Shown here one piece after another: positions 8,399-17,662 of a stretch of DNA of 64,000 nt. The DNA lies in assembly GCA_029250885.1 (NCBI GenBank), contig JAQXEK010000033.1, forward strand, positions 41,827-105,826, written 5' to 3'. Both the position numbers and the translations under genes were made by a program. Position 1 is the first letter of the stretch; every line of letters starts with the position of its first letter. Under the pieces are notes generated by a model. The model made no database searches. It worked only from the letters and a program-made list of their open reading frames with translations, and was not told where the DNA came from. The stretch is from Planctomycetota bacterium. Lineage in GTDB: Bacteria > Planctomycetota > UBA1135 > GCA-002686595.

Positions 8399-9199
8399 CC
8401 GGGTCCTCGGCAGGCCGCCCACGATGCGGCCGAGCAGCAGGAACACACCCTCAATACGGCTGCCGGGCTTCGGGTGGGGCAGGCCGTCCAGCTCCAGCTG
8501 CCAGGGGCTGACGAAGACCTCCAGGGGGTTGCCCGGGGCGTCGAGCTCGATGCGGTTGATGCGCTCGCCCGTGATCACATTGCGCAGGTGCGATATCGAC
8601 CGCACGCGCATCGAGAGCTCCATGCAAGCGGCGGGGTTTGCATCCCCCCCGAGCACCTCGATAGAGGCTCCGTGGGGGCGGTCGACCACATCGGGGATCG
8701 AGCCACCCTCGTTGGGCCCCACGTAGTCGATAGACAGGGCGAAGCCCGCCACGTTGATGGCGAGCACGTGCCCTGGGGGAAGGTTGTGCGGCAGGCGCCG
8801 GGCATCGGTCAGGCAAGCGGCAATCGGATGGCTCACGTTCGCTTCGCCGTCCGGGTCATCGAGGTCGTCGATACGCCAGTCTCCAGCCTCATGCTCGATG
8901 GGGGCGATCGGGTTCGTTGTACCCAGCAAGACCGCATCGTAGCTCGAGTCCGGCACCATGCTTAGGGAGGTGACACCTACCCGGCAGCGGTAGCGACTCG
9001 AATAGAAGGGCCAGAGCTCTGGCTCGAAGCCCTCGTCTTGATCGAGTCGTAGCCCGAGATCCCCTGCGATCGGCATGGCGAGGTGCTGGCCGGAGGACCC
9101 GCGCCAGGGAGCTGCAGAACCGCGCGCGCGCACTTCGCCCATGACGCGGTCAAGATCCCAGTCAGGTGGGAAGCCAATGCATTCGAGCAGGAAGTCCAA
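8372..9199 (-). CDS. Conserved-looking hypothetical protein
   Basis: A 275-residue protein with a TTG start; an in-frame stop just upstream of the preceding codons leaves no ATG choice near the N-terminus, where 'LDFLLECIGFPPDWD' looks like real coding. It has no signal peptide and no membrane segment. It is rich in Asp, Gly, Pro and Arg and shows beta-strand-like alternation in 170-250. The C-terminal 'RTRKKRRVAFG' is strongly basic. I do not recognise the family. It converges on the metallopeptidase gene and shares the terminator hairpin. Cytoplasmic location is inferred from the lack of export signals. Confidence 0.7.
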   Translation of the reverse strand: MDFLLECIGFPPDWDLDRVMGEVRARGSAAPWRGSSGQHLAMPIAGDLGLRLDQDEGFEPELWPFYSSRYRCRVGVTSLSMVPDSSYDAVLLGTTNPIAPIEHEAGDWRIDDLDDPDGEANVSHPIAACLTDARRLPHNLPPGHVLAINVAGFALSIDYVGPNEGGSIPDVVDRPHGASIEVLGGDANPAACMELSMRVRSISHLRNVITGERINRIELDAPGNPLEVFVSPWQLELDGLPHPKPGSRIEGVFLLLGRIVGGLPRTRKKRRVAFG

Positions 9200-9250
9200 G
9201 GCGTGCGGTAGTGGCGATTAAGGAAAGGTGAGCGCCGGGCCATTCTAGGT

Positions 9251-9280
9251 TTCCAATGAAAGGAATCCATGTGGTAACCT
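9251..9280 (+). promoter_or_regulatory. Possible promoter of the surface-glycan gene run
   Basis: TTCCAA (9251-9256) and TAACCT (9275-9280) are 18 bases apart and lie just upstream of the ATG at 9287. If they are the -35 and -10 boxes, the transcript would be leaderless or nearly so. The match to consensus is only moderate. Confidence 0.3.
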
Positions 9281-9286
9281 CTTTAC

Positions 9287-10777
9287 ATGCCCCAGTTTCC
9301 CTCCGTTTTTGTCTTCTGCCTGACCCTCCTCCTGCCGCTGCTCACCGGTTGCAGTGGAGCAGGGGAGAAGGTGGGCACCAAGGGGCCCAATGTGGTCCTG
9401 ATCTCCGTAGATAGCCTGCGCCGGGACCATCTCTCGACCTATGGCTACAGGAACAGGCTTGCGCCCGATGTGCCCACAACACCTGCCATCGACCGGCTCG
9501 CCAAGGGCGGGCTGCGCTTCGACGATGCGGTCAGCTCGACGTCGTGGACCCTACCGAGTCACATGGCCCTGATGACGGGCCTGCCGGACACGCTGCATGG
9601 TGTTGTGAACAATGAGAAGCGCCTCGATCCGGCCCTGTCGACACTGGCGCAGCTCCTGCGCGCCCGGGGGTACCAGACCGGTGGCTTCTTTACGGGACCG
9701 AACCTGCATCCGATCTTTGGTTTTAGCCAGGGCTTCGACACCTACGAGAGCTGCTCGGAGGTCGACATGCCCGTGGAATCGTTCCAGGGCACGACGAACC
9801 CAAGGCGCTTCGATATGCACGAGGCCTCCCACAAGGGCTTGACCAGTCCTGCCTTACTCGAGCGTAGCCTCGCGTGGCTCAACGAGGCGGCGGCCAAGGA
9901 CGATCCCTTCTTTCTCTTTGTGCACTGGTGGGATCCGCACTACGACTACGATCCTCCAGAGCAGTACGCGGAGATGTTCGATCCCGGCTACGACGGCGAC
10001 AGCGACGCCACAGAGTTCTATAAGTCGCACCAGATGAAGACGCCCCGGGACATGCAGCATGTGCTCAGCATGTACGACGCCGAGATTCGCTACACCGACG
10101 ATCACATTGGCATGCTGCTCGCGCGCATCGAGAAACTCGGACTCGCCCAAGACACCTTGATCGTGTTCACCGCCGACCACGGTGAAGAGTTCTTTGATCA
10201 CGGAAAGAAGGGCCACCAGCGCAACTTCTACGACGAGAGCGTTCGCCTGCCCCTGGTCATGCGCCTGCCGGGGGTCTTACCCTCGGGTAAGAGCGTGCAG
10301 CGCATGGCGCGCATCCAGGACATTGGTCCTACGATTCTTGACCTATGTGATGTAGCCGCGCCGGATTACTTTGAAGGCGTCAGCCTGCGCTCCAGCTGGG
10401 AGCCCCGTGACCCAGATGTCAAATCCGTGGCCCCCGTGCAGATCCTCAGCCTGGAGTTGCCCGGCAAGGGCATTAACAAGGTCGGCCTGCGCCGCAAGGA
10501 TCTAAAGGTAGTCTGGGACTTTGAAGAGCAGACCGGCGAGCTCTTCGTTCTGTACGACGACCCAGGCGAAATGAACCCCTTGGTGTTCACGGACTTTGAC
10601 GACCCGGCCCACCCCGCGGTGCGCTTCTTCAAGCAAAGCATTCAGGAGCTCGAGGCGCGCCGTGCGCTGCTGCCGAGGACAGTTGGGCACGTGGGCGTGG
10701 ACGATTTGCCCGCGGACCTGATCGAGGACCTCGCGGGCTTTGGCTACCTAGACAACGACCACGGAGAGCAAGAGTGA
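9287..10777 (+). CDS. Sulfatase-like (alkaline-phosphatase fold) lipoprotein with Thr at the nucleophile position
   Basis: The 496-residue protein begins with a lipoprotein signal (LLPLLTGC, Cys22). It has the sulfatase/alkaline-phosphatase superfamily layout: the N-terminal metal site in 'VVLISVDSLRRDHLSTYGY', a nucleophile motif at 88-92 and the C-terminal metal site 'FTADHGEEFFDHG'. Classical sulfatases have C/S-x-P-S-R, whose Cys or Ser becomes formylglycine. Here the motif is T-L-P-S-H, so Thr88 takes that place, as in phosphoethanolamine or glycerol-phosphate transferases and phosphodiesterases. I infer a phospho- or phosphono-ester role rather than a true sulfatase. It starts a run of overlapping genes with an O-antigen-ligase protein, suggesting work on a surface polymer. 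Confidence 0.85.
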   Translation: MPQFPSVFVFCLTLLLPLLTGCSGAGEKVGTKGPNVVLISVDSLRRDHLSTYGYRNRLAPDVPTTPAIDRLAKGGLRFDDAVSSTSWTLPSHMALMTGLPDTLHGVVNNEKRLDPALSTLAQLLRARGYQTGGFFTGPNLHPIFGFSQGFDTYESCSEVDMPVESFQGTTNPRRFDMHEASHKGLTSPALLERSLAWLNEAAAKDDPFFLFVHWWDPHYDYDPPEQYAEMFDPGYDGDSDATEFYKSHQMKTPRDMQHVLSMYDAEIRYTDDHIGMLLARIEKLGLAQDTLIVFTADHGEEFFDHGKKGHQRNFYDESVRLPLVMRLPGVLPSGKSVQRMARIQDIGPTILDLCDVAAPDYFEGVSLRSSWEPRDPDVKSVAPVQILSLELPGKGINKVGLRRKDLKVVWDFEEQTGELFVLYDDPGEMNPLVFTDFDDPAHPAVRFFKQSIQELEARRALLPRTVGHVGVDDLPADLIEDLAGFGYLDNDHGEQE

Positions 10778-11346
10778 AGCTTCGCTCGCTCGTCTTTGGC
10801 ATTGCTCTAAGCCTGAGCGTCCTGCCTCTAGTCAGCACCGTTCACATGTTCCGGGACTGGAGTGCGAATCGCGCCGGCCTGAACGAGGACGAGCAGCTTC
10901 GGCAGCTGATGCTGCCCTGGTGCCGCCCAAGCTTCACAGCCTTTCTTGATCCCCTGCGCAAGGTGATCCCCGAAGATGCCGCAATCCTGTGTACGCCGGC
11001 TTGGGGCATGGAGACCGCGGGTAAGGCGCGCTGGTATCTATTCCTTGCGAATGCGCTCTATCCCCGGCGCGTCTTTGTGCGTGAGCCGGCCTTGGCGAGT
11101 GGAACCTTGGTGACCTATCCGCTCTGGGTGAAACACCACCTAGAGACGATCGATACCGACGAATCAGGCCTGTCCATGGCAGGCCTTATCAAGCGCACTC
11201 GCTTGGAGAAGGTGGTGAAGGAGGAGATCGTGAAGCGCGATATCGCCTGGGAATTTCGCTACGCACTGGACGCCAAGGACCCCTTCCGCGGCGCGGAGCT
11301 TCTGCACAACGACGTACCCGTGGACTACTTGCAGGAGTACCGCTAA
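10774..11346 (+). CDS. Membrane-anchored protein of unknown function
   Basis: A 190-residue protein that starts with GTG overlapping the TGA of the previous gene (GTGA). Residues 5-24 form one hydrophobic segment (LVFGIALSLSVLPLVSTV), either a signal peptide or an anchor; the rest is soluble. The segment 'EDAAILCTPAWGMETAGKARWYLF' (beginning near residue 68) resembles the soluble part seen beside large glycan membrane proteins, but I cannot name a family. Its stop overlaps the next ATG (TAATG), so it is surely translated with its neighbours. Confidence 0.75.
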   Translation: MKLRSLVFGIALSLSVLPLVSTVHMFRDWSANRAGLNEDEQLRQLMLPWCRPSFTAFLDPLRKVIPEDAAILCTPAWGMETAGKARWYLFLANALYPRRVFVREPALASGTLVTYPLWVKHHLETIDTDESGLSMAGLIKRTRLEKVVKEEIVKRDIAWEFRYALDAKDPFRGAELLHNDVPVDYLQEYR

Positions 11347-12995
11347 TGTTCGCAGATCCCGATCTGTCCGGCATTGTTGCGGGCCTGTGCATGTTTTTGG
11401 CTGGCCACCTTGCCATGAGTCTTGCGGTTGCCGGGCCCGAGCGGCGGGGCACCGCACGAACCCGCGGCCCCTTGGAGTGGTGCGCGACCTCCCTGATCCT
11501 TGGCATGTCGATTCTGACAACGATCTTAGTCGCATGGATCTGGGTCTTTGGCCCCCTAGGGCTTGGCGCCGGGCGCGCCCTGCTCGGCCTGCCCGCCCTT
11601 GGTGGGTTGGTGCTCTTGGCTAGGCCGAGCCTGATCGGTGGGGCGGAGGTCCGCCGGCGCTTCGGCTCGGGGACTCCCGCCGATGATGTGCGCGGCATAG
11701 CACCCAAGACGGGCCTCGAGATCCTTGGCTTTGTCCTGTTGAGCTTCGCCACCGCGGCTGTGATCTTCACGGCTTTCTCCTTACCAGTGCACCTCTTCGA
11801 TCCAACCTTCCACTTTGCCTACAAGGGGCAGATCCTGTTCACCGAGGGCTTTGGCCATGAAGCCTGGACGCACCTGGACGGACCCGTTGGCCGGGTGATG
11901 ACCCACCCGACCTACCCACCAGGTGTGCCCGCCCTCGAGGTCCTAGCGAGCTTCCCGCGGGGAGCGTTCAGCGCGACTGCGGGCCGGGGGCTGATGGCCA
12001 TGTTCGTGCTGGCTCCCGCCGCGTGGATCTATGCCGCCCTGCGCTCGAACGCATTCCGCAGTGGCACCACCGGCCGCGCCCCAGCGCTCATCGGCGCCCT
12101 CCTTTGGATGTGCCTGCCGATCCTTTTCTACCTGCGCTTGCCCTTCGAGAACACAACCATGGATGCTGCTCGTGGGCTGCTTGTCGGACCGGGCGCGGCC
12201 TCACCCGGTGAGGGCATCGAATGGCGCACGCCCCGTGGGCCAAGCCTCGACGGCGGCGGCGACCTGCCCCTTGCCGCCCTTATCTTCGGGGCCCTTGTCC
12301 ACCTTTGGCGCAAGCTTCCGGATACCCGAGCCGAATCCGACGGTGCCGACGTCTTCTTCGGCGGCCTGCTACTCGGCGCTGCTGTACTCGCCAAAAACGA
12401 AGGTCTAGCGCTCCTGGTCTGCTTGCTCGCCGCAGGTGCCCTAGCCCTTAGCGCACGGCATCTGTTTGCAGAATTAAAAGTCAGCTTGGCGAGCATCGCC
12501 CCCTTTATTTGGGCCACGCTCATCGCGATCTTGATGATCATTCCGTGGTTCGTGGTCAAGGCGGCCATCCCAATTGTCGACGAGTCCTACCCCGACCTGT
12601 TGGTGCCATCCAAGCTTGCCGAGACGCTCTTCGCCCACCGCCCAAGCGGGGAAATGTCCATTACGATTGTCGCTAAGGAGTTCTTGAAGACCTTTTGCGA
12701 TCCACTCCATTGGAGCGCCCTCTGGATCCTGTTCTTCGGCTACTTGGCCTATGCCCTGGCCAAGCCCAAGCGCCTGCTGTCCTCAGACGCCGCCATGCCC
12801 GCGCTCTTCGTGCTCGGGGGTATCGCGGTGTTCTACTTAATCCTTGTAATAACGCCTTGGTCCCTCGGCCAGCTGTTTACGACAGGCATCCCCGACCGAC
12901 TCTTCCTGCAACTCGCGCCCACGGCCATCTTGGCAACCTTACTGATCGCCTGGCCCCAGGGTTCTGGGCAGGATGACGGCCCATCGGGCGAATGA
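11346..12995 (+). CDS. Polytopic membrane protein, glycosyltransferase-like
   Basis: A 549-residue protein with about ten to twelve predicted hydrophobic helices spread over its length. The loop 'FDPTFHFAYKGQILFTEGFG' near 155-174, and the following 'HPTYPPGVPALEVL', resemble the first periplasmic loop of lipid-linked-sugar (GT-C type) glycosyltransferases, where acidic or His residues bind metal or the donor. This is a fold-level inference, not a family match. It sits between overlapping start and stop codons (TAATG upstream, ATGA downstream) in a run with an O-antigen-ligase protein, which supports a role in glycan assembly at the inner membrane. Confidence 0.7.
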   Translation: MFADPDLSGIVAGLCMFLAGHLAMSLAVAGPERRGTARTRGPLEWCATSLILGMSILTTILVAWIWVFGPLGLGAGRALLGLPALGGLVLLARPSLIGGAEVRRRFGSGTPADDVRGIAPKTGLEILGFVLLSFATAAVIFTAFSLPVHLFDPTFHFAYKGQILFTEGFGHEAWTHLDGPVGRVMTHPTYPPGVPALEVLASFPRGAFSATAGRGLMAMFVLAPAAWIYAALRSNAFRSGTTGRAPALIGALLWMCLPILFYLRLPFENTTMDAARGLLVGPGAASPGEGIEWRTPRGPSLDGGGDLPLAALIFGALVHLWRKLPDTRAESDGADVFFGGLLLGAAVLAKNEGLALLVCLLAAGALALSARHLFAELKVSLASIAPFIWATLIAILMIIPWFVVKAAIPIVDESYPDLLVPSKLAETLFAHRPSGEMSITIVAKEFLKTFCDPLHWSALWILFFGYLAYALAKPKRLLSSDAAMPALFVLGGIAVFYLILVITPWSLGQLFTTGIPDRLFLQLAPTAILATLLIAWPQGSGQDDGPSGE

Positions 12996-15900
12996 ACAGC
13001 TCTCTTCCCAAGCCCCGTGCACACCTCGTGCACTTCCTCTTTCTAGCCGCCGCGGCGAGTGTCGCCTTGGCTTGGGGCTACCTTAGGATCGAGGACTGGA
13101 CCCGTACCGGCACAGTGCCGAGAGCCGCGTCGAGCGCGGACACTTGGCCGGGCGTGCTCTATGGCCTGCTTGCTCTACCGCTGCTGTTCTCCTCCCGCCG
13201 CGGTAGCGCTGGCCCGGGCTCCTCGCGGGGCTTCGAACGCTTCGGGAGCCTCGTGCTCGCCCTGTGTGTCTGGGTCCTCGCCGTAGACTACATCGTGGGC
13301 TTGCCCAGTGTGGCAAGCTCGAAAAGCCTGGGCGGTGGACCTCTGCTGGGGCCTCTAATGGCAGCCTTTAGTCTAGGCCTCGGATGGTATGCAGTTGGAG
13401 GCCCGCTCCCGCCCCTCGGTTTCAGCCGTACCAAGGCCTTTGCTTTCAAGCACAGCCTGGGCCTGCGCAGCCTAGTTCTGTTCGCCCTGGCGACGACCGC
13501 AAACGGCAAGCTCTTCATCCAGGATTCCTATACCGGCTACGCCTTGCTCTTGATGCTAGGGTTGGTGACGGCGGTCTTGCTCTCCTTAGAGCAAGGTCAT
13601 CATAAATCTGGTGAGGGCACTGCCGGCCAGCTGTTCGCACGCCTTCGCAGCAGTCTGGGCACGCCCTCCTTGATCGTCCTCTTTGGCCTTCCCGCATGGT
13701 GGCTGCTCGCAGCTTGGAACGGTTCCAACGAGCAGAGCGCCCTCTCTCTCGCGTACCGTCTGATCGTGCCCGCCGCAGTGGCTTACCTTGCTATGGGGGT
13801 CCTTGACGCAAAGGGGATCCGCACGGTCTTTGGCGCTTTGGTGCTTGGCTTTGGTGCTGCTCTCGCGGCAGGCTTCGTCGGCGTGCTTGAGGCGCTGCCC
13901 TACTGCACCTTGGAAGAGGTGCTGCAGACGCGGCTTCGCATCCTGGGTCTGCACCCAAATCTCGGGGCCGCTCTTGTTGGCATCGGCCTGTGCGTGACCG
14001 TTGGCTGGACCCTGATGGGAAAGGCGTCGGGGGCGAGTCAAGCCAAGCGCGGTCTCATTGGGACCAGGCGCCGAGCCATAGGCAGCCTGCTGCTCGCGGT
14101 CGGTGGTGTGGCCTTGTATCTAACGGGCTCCAGGGCGGGCGGGCTCGGCGCGCTGATAGGTCTCGGCAGCCTGTTTGTGCTGCTCAAGTCGAGGCTCCTT
14201 CCGCGATTGACAGGTCGGGTCCTGATCAGCCTGACCGGTCTTGGCGTGGCGCTCTTCCTCTTGTTCCTTACACCTCTCGGGGACGGCATTCGCGCTTCCC
14301 TTGACGCCCAGGCCCAGACCCAGTCGGCCCTGGGCCAGCGCTGGCACATCTGGAAGATGGCCGCTGCCGCGACCATGGACCATCCGGTGACGGGCATCGG
14401 TGGGCTTGGCTTTCCGGCCCACGCCCAGTACGCCCAGCCGTCGTATTACGACGGCACGACCCAGACTTTCCACACCCACAACATCCTGCTAGCCGCAGCG
14501 TCCGGAGCCGGCTTGCCGGGGCTGCTGCTCTTTCTTGCGTGGCTAGTCAGCTTCTTCCACCTTGGCCTGCGTGCCTGCCGCCGTGCCACCGCGGAGCGCC
14601 CGCTCTATATAAGCTTGGTCGCCGCGTGCTTTGGCTTGTTAGTGAGCAATCTCTTTGACCTCGGCCAGAGCCAGCTGACCTTCCTGCCGCTATTCTTCTG
14701 GATCGCGGTCGCGGTGTTTGGCGCCAAGCTCTTGGAGGCCCAGTCCGCAGTCGCCGACTCGAAGCAGAGGAGCTCGCCCTCGGACGAAACCGAGTCTCCC
14801 GCGCAGCTGACCCCGCCTAAGGGGACCGTGTCAGCTCCAATCTTGCCGCTGGTCGCGATGGTTTTGCTTTGGCTCGCGAGTGGAACGAGCCTCGCCGGCA
14901 GCGGGCTTCTTATGGATGCGGTTAGGTATGCGAACGCGGGAGACCTGCGTGCTTCCACCGCGCGTATCGAGCTGGCGCTCATAAGGCGCTTTTCCCTGGA
15001 GCGCTCGAAAGCCCGCGGACTGTTGGATCAACAATACAAGCGCTTGGATTTGACCGAAAAGCGTCTAGAGAACCTTGCCCAGTGGACGCAAGAGACGCCG
15101 GAGTATTCGGGGGCATGGCGTGCCTATGGCCAGGCGCTCTTGGAGACCGGTCGCGTCGCCGAGGCGCAGCAGGCTCTGGCCGAGTCGAGCCGCCTCGACC
15201 CCCTCGGCGCCTCCATGGGTAGGATTAGCATGTTGCGGGCTTGGGCCGCCTTGGAGTTAGGTGCCCTGGAAGAGGCTTCGCAGCAAATACTTGCAGGCTT
15301 CCGCAATGGGGCGAATCCACCCCAGGGCATGGGCAAGAGGCGCGGCAAAACGGGCGTGGTCTTTACTGGCGGTGGTTTAGAGCTGAGCCTCGGGGAGCTG
15401 CTCGCAGACCTAGGTAGACAGCTTGTGGAGCTGGCCAAGACAGACCAAGTGCGCGCACGTCGGGACCTTACGGGCCTGATTGAAGGCTACCGGTACAACG
15501 GCAATCTGTCCGCCGTATCGAAGTGGATCGAGGCTGTGATTGACGCCTCGCCGGCACCGATCCGGGCGACCTACTTCCAGTGGATCGAGGTCATGCTCGA
15601 GGTGGGGGATGAGGACGCTGCGCGGTCCATCTGGGACGATATGGAGACGAGTGGGAAGACCTACGGGCATAACGTATTTGCCAATCTTGTCGACAAGACC
15701 GGTGGGGACCAAGACCGGGTGGGCAGTAGTGCAAGTGACCTCGACATCTTCTTCTTGGCTGGGCTGCTAGTGGACGCGCGACTAGACCTTGCGATTCGCT
15801 TAGGGCAAGAGGGTAAGATGGAAGAGAGCGAGCGCGAACTCCGCCGGGCCCTCTACGATTGCAGGGTTGACGTGGCCCGATCCCGGGTTTGCTTTCACTA

Positions 15901-16165
15901 CCTTCTCGCCGTCCCGGGTACCGCCGAGCAGCGCCAAGCTGACCTCGTGCGGTTGCTCTGGAACTCAAATCTTAACCGCAAGGCTGCCGCGAACGCCGCG
16001 CGCTACCGGCGCGTCATCGAAAGCCTTGCAGGAGATTATGAGGGGGACCTCGCCATGCTTGAGCAGGCCTGCCGCAGCACGATTAGTCGCCACGGTGATC
16101 TCGGCCATGCCGGTGAGATCTTTCTGGATGTACTGCAGAGAGAGGCTACTAAGTCACGGCCCTAG
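12992..16165 (+). CDS. O-antigen ligase/polymerase (Wzy_C) protein with C-terminal TPR region
   Basis: A 1057-residue protein. The first ~590 residues are polytopic and contain the Wzy_C/O-antigen-ligase signature: 'GLHPNLGAALVGIG', 'LTGSRAGGLGALIGL', then 'GQRWHIWKMA', 'HPVTGIGGLGF' and the periplasmic 'TFHTHNILLAAASGAGLPG'. Residues from about 645 onward are soluble and helical with TPR-like pairs, for example 'WRAYGQALLETGRVAEAQQALAES'. Family members join a polysaccharide chain to lipid A, protein or itself at the periplasmic face; the TPR part may bind partners. The ATGA overlap with the previous gene supports translational coupling. Which polymer is made cannot be read from the sequence. 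Confidence 0.85.
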   Translation: MNSSLPKPRAHLVHFLFLAAAASVALAWGYLRIEDWTRTGTVPRAASSADTWPGVLYGLLALPLLFSSRRGSAGPGSSRGFERFGSLVLALCVWVLAVDYIVGLPSVASSKSLGGGPLLGPLMAAFSLGLGWYAVGGPLPPLGFSRTKAFAFKHSLGLRSLVLFALATTANGKLFIQDSYTGYALLLMLGLVTAVLLSLEQGHHKSGEGTAGQLFARLRSSLGTPSLIVLFGLPAWWLLAAWNGSNEQSALSLAYRLIVPAAVAYLAMGVLDAKGIRTVFGALVLGFGAALAAGFVGVLEALPYCTLEEVLQTRLRILGLHPNLGAALVGIGLCVTVGWTLMGKASGASQAKRGLIGTRRRAIGSLLLAVGGVALYLTGSRAGGLGALIGLGSLFVLLKSRLLPRLTGRVLISLTGLGVALFLLFLTPLGDGIRASLDAQAQTQSALGQRWHIWKMAAAATMDHPVTGIGGLGFPAHAQYAQPSYYDGTTQTFHTHNILLAAASGAGLPGLLLFLAWLVSFFHLGLRACRRATAERPLYISLVAACFGLLVSNLFDLGQSQLTFLPLFFWIAVAVFGAKLLEAQSAVADSKQRSSPSDETESPAQLTPPKGTVSAPILPLVAMVLLWLASGTSLAGSGLLMDAVRYANAGDLRASTARIELALIRRFSLERSKARGLLDQQYKRLDLTEKRLENLAQWTQETPEYSGAWRAYGQALLETGRVAEAQQALAESSRLDPLGASMGRISMLRAWAALELGALEEASQQILAGFRNGANPPQGMGKRRGKTGVVFTGGGLELSLGELLADLGRQLVELAKTDQVRARRDLTGLIEGYRYNGNLSAVSKWIEAVIDASPAPIRATYFQWIEVMLEVGDEDAARSIWDDMETSGKTYGHNVFANLVDKTGGDQDRVGSSASDLDIFFLAGLLVDARLDLAIRLGQEGKMEESERELRRALYDCRVDVARSRVCFHYLLAVPGTAEQRQADLVRLLWNSNLNRKAAANAARYRRVIESLAGDYEGDLAMLEQACRSTISRHGDLGHAGEIFLDVLQREATKSRP

Positions 16166-16185
16166 GGCCCGTGTGTTTTGCAACC

Positions 16186-17640
16186 ATGAGTAATCACAAT
16201 AAGCCGCGCTCCTTTTTCGGCGCCCTCTGCGCCATCTCACTTGCGTTCGGGGCTGCTGCCAGCTGCGGAAGTGGCGCGAACTCGGTGGATCGTCCCAACG
16301 TGCTCTTCGTCGTCTTTGATACGACCCGGGCCGACCACCTGTCCTCCTACGGCTACCAGAAGCTAACCAGTCCGCGGGTGGATGGGCTTGCTAGGTCCGG
16401 CGCACGTTTTGATGCTGCGCGGTCCGCGTCGACCTTGACCCCGGTCTCTGCGTCGACCTTCTTGACGGGATTACAGCCCCCGCGCACGGGCGTGCGCAGC
16501 CTCTTCCTGTTTAGTCAGCAAAGCCTGAACCAGGGTGTTGTGACCCTTGCGGAGCGTTTGCGAGGGAGTGGTTACGAGACCGCGGCCTTCGTAAGTGCTG
16601 CTCCTATGGGAGCGCGCTATGGGTTAGACCGCGGCTTCGATGTCTACAATGACGACGTCAATCAAGAGGCCCGGCGCCTGCAGAAGCTTAAAGTGGGCAA
16701 CGCCTTTCAGAGGCGCGCGGACACGACCACGGACCTAGCCCTCGGGTGGCTCGAGGCACACTTCGAAGAAGAGCTCGGCCCCTTTGGCCTAATGGTCCAC
16801 TTCTTTGATGCCCACGACGCCGCCATGATTCCCCCCCGGAAGTTTCTCGCGTCACGGGTGTCCTTCCCCCTGCCCGCCAACCTGGACCAAATCGGCCACC
16901 TGCACAACCTCTTCGCTGGCGCTGACCACGGCCAAGGGGGTGAGCGCCAGGACGACCTGATCGAACTCTATGATGCGGAGATTGAGTTCATGGACAAGCA
17001 GCTCGGCCGTATCCTCGACGACCTCGCGGCGCGGGATGAACTTGAGAACACCCTGGTCGTCTTCCTTGCCGATCACGGCGAGAGTCTCGGGCAGCACGAC
17101 TTCTGGACCCATGGCTTTATGTGGGACGAGCAGCTACGAGTCCCATTGATCTTGAGTGGGCCCGGCGTTGAATCCGGCACAGTGGTCCCCGAGCCCGTGT
17201 CCCTAGTGGATCTGGTCCCAAGCCTTGTCTCCCAGGGCGGTCTCCTAGGCATGTCCCTCGAACCTGGGGAGCAGCTTGATGGGCAGTCCTTCGCCGGCCT
17301 TGTGACCCCGGATTTTACGGGGGATGCCTTCTTGCAGCGGCCCGTGGTCTCGGAGGTGCACAACTCGAAAGAGGACCGGACCGGCCGGCCTGAAGCCCTG
17401 TTTGCCGTGACGGCCATGCCTTGGAAGTTGATTGTCGAACCAGGTCAGACCCCCAAGCTCTTTCACCTTGGCGACGACCCGGGTGAACTTGCCGACCTGT
17501 ACAGCAAAGAGCATCCGATGGTTCGCGCGCTCTCCGCCGTGCTCGCCGCCTCGGGCAGCTTGGAGTCGGCAGATCTCCCCAACCTCGAAGACCTGACGGA
17601 AGAGGAGCGCTCGATGTTGCAGGGTCTAGGGTACTTCTAG
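16186..17640 (+). CDS. Second sulfatase-like lipoprotein lacking the formylglycine residue
   Basis: I use ATG 16186 (484 residues), which begins a lipoprotein signal ending in 'GAAASC' (Cys27); a GTG at 16171 would add five residues. Superfamily metal sites are present in 'VLFVVFDTTRADHLSSYGY' and 'FLADHGESLGQHDFWTHG'. The nucleophile region reads 'STLTPVSASTFLTGL'. Aligned on the conserved LTG, Thr85 replaces the sulfatase Cys/Ser and Ala89 replaces the Arg/His. It may be a phosphoesterase/transferase, or inactive. It closes the run that begins at 9287, 20 bases after the O-antigen-ligase gene, and is diverged from the first copy. Confidence 0.85.
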   Translation: MSNHNKPRSFFGALCAISLAFGAAASCGSGANSVDRPNVLFVVFDTTRADHLSSYGYQKLTSPRVDGLARSGARFDAARSASTLTPVSASTFLTGLQPPRTGVRSLFLFSQQSLNQGVVTLAERLRGSGYETAAFVSAAPMGARYGLDRGFDVYNDDVNQEARRLQKLKVGNAFQRRADTTTDLALGWLEAHFEEELGPFGLMVHFFDAHDAAMIPPRKFLASRVSFPLPANLDQIGHLHNLFAGADHGQGGERQDDLIELYDAEIEFMDKQLGRILDDLAARDELENTLVVFLADHGESLGQHDFWTHGFMWDEQLRVPLILSGPGVESGTVVPEPVSLVDLVPSLVSQGGLLGMSLEPGEQLDGQSFAGLVTPDFTGDAFLQRPVVSEVHNSKEDRTGRPEALFAVTAMPWKLIVEPGQTPKLFHLGDDPGELADLYSKEHPMVRALSAVLAASGSLESADLPNLEDLTEEERSMLQGLGYF

Positions 17641-17662
17641 GGGTTCGCTGTCCAAGGGCCGC

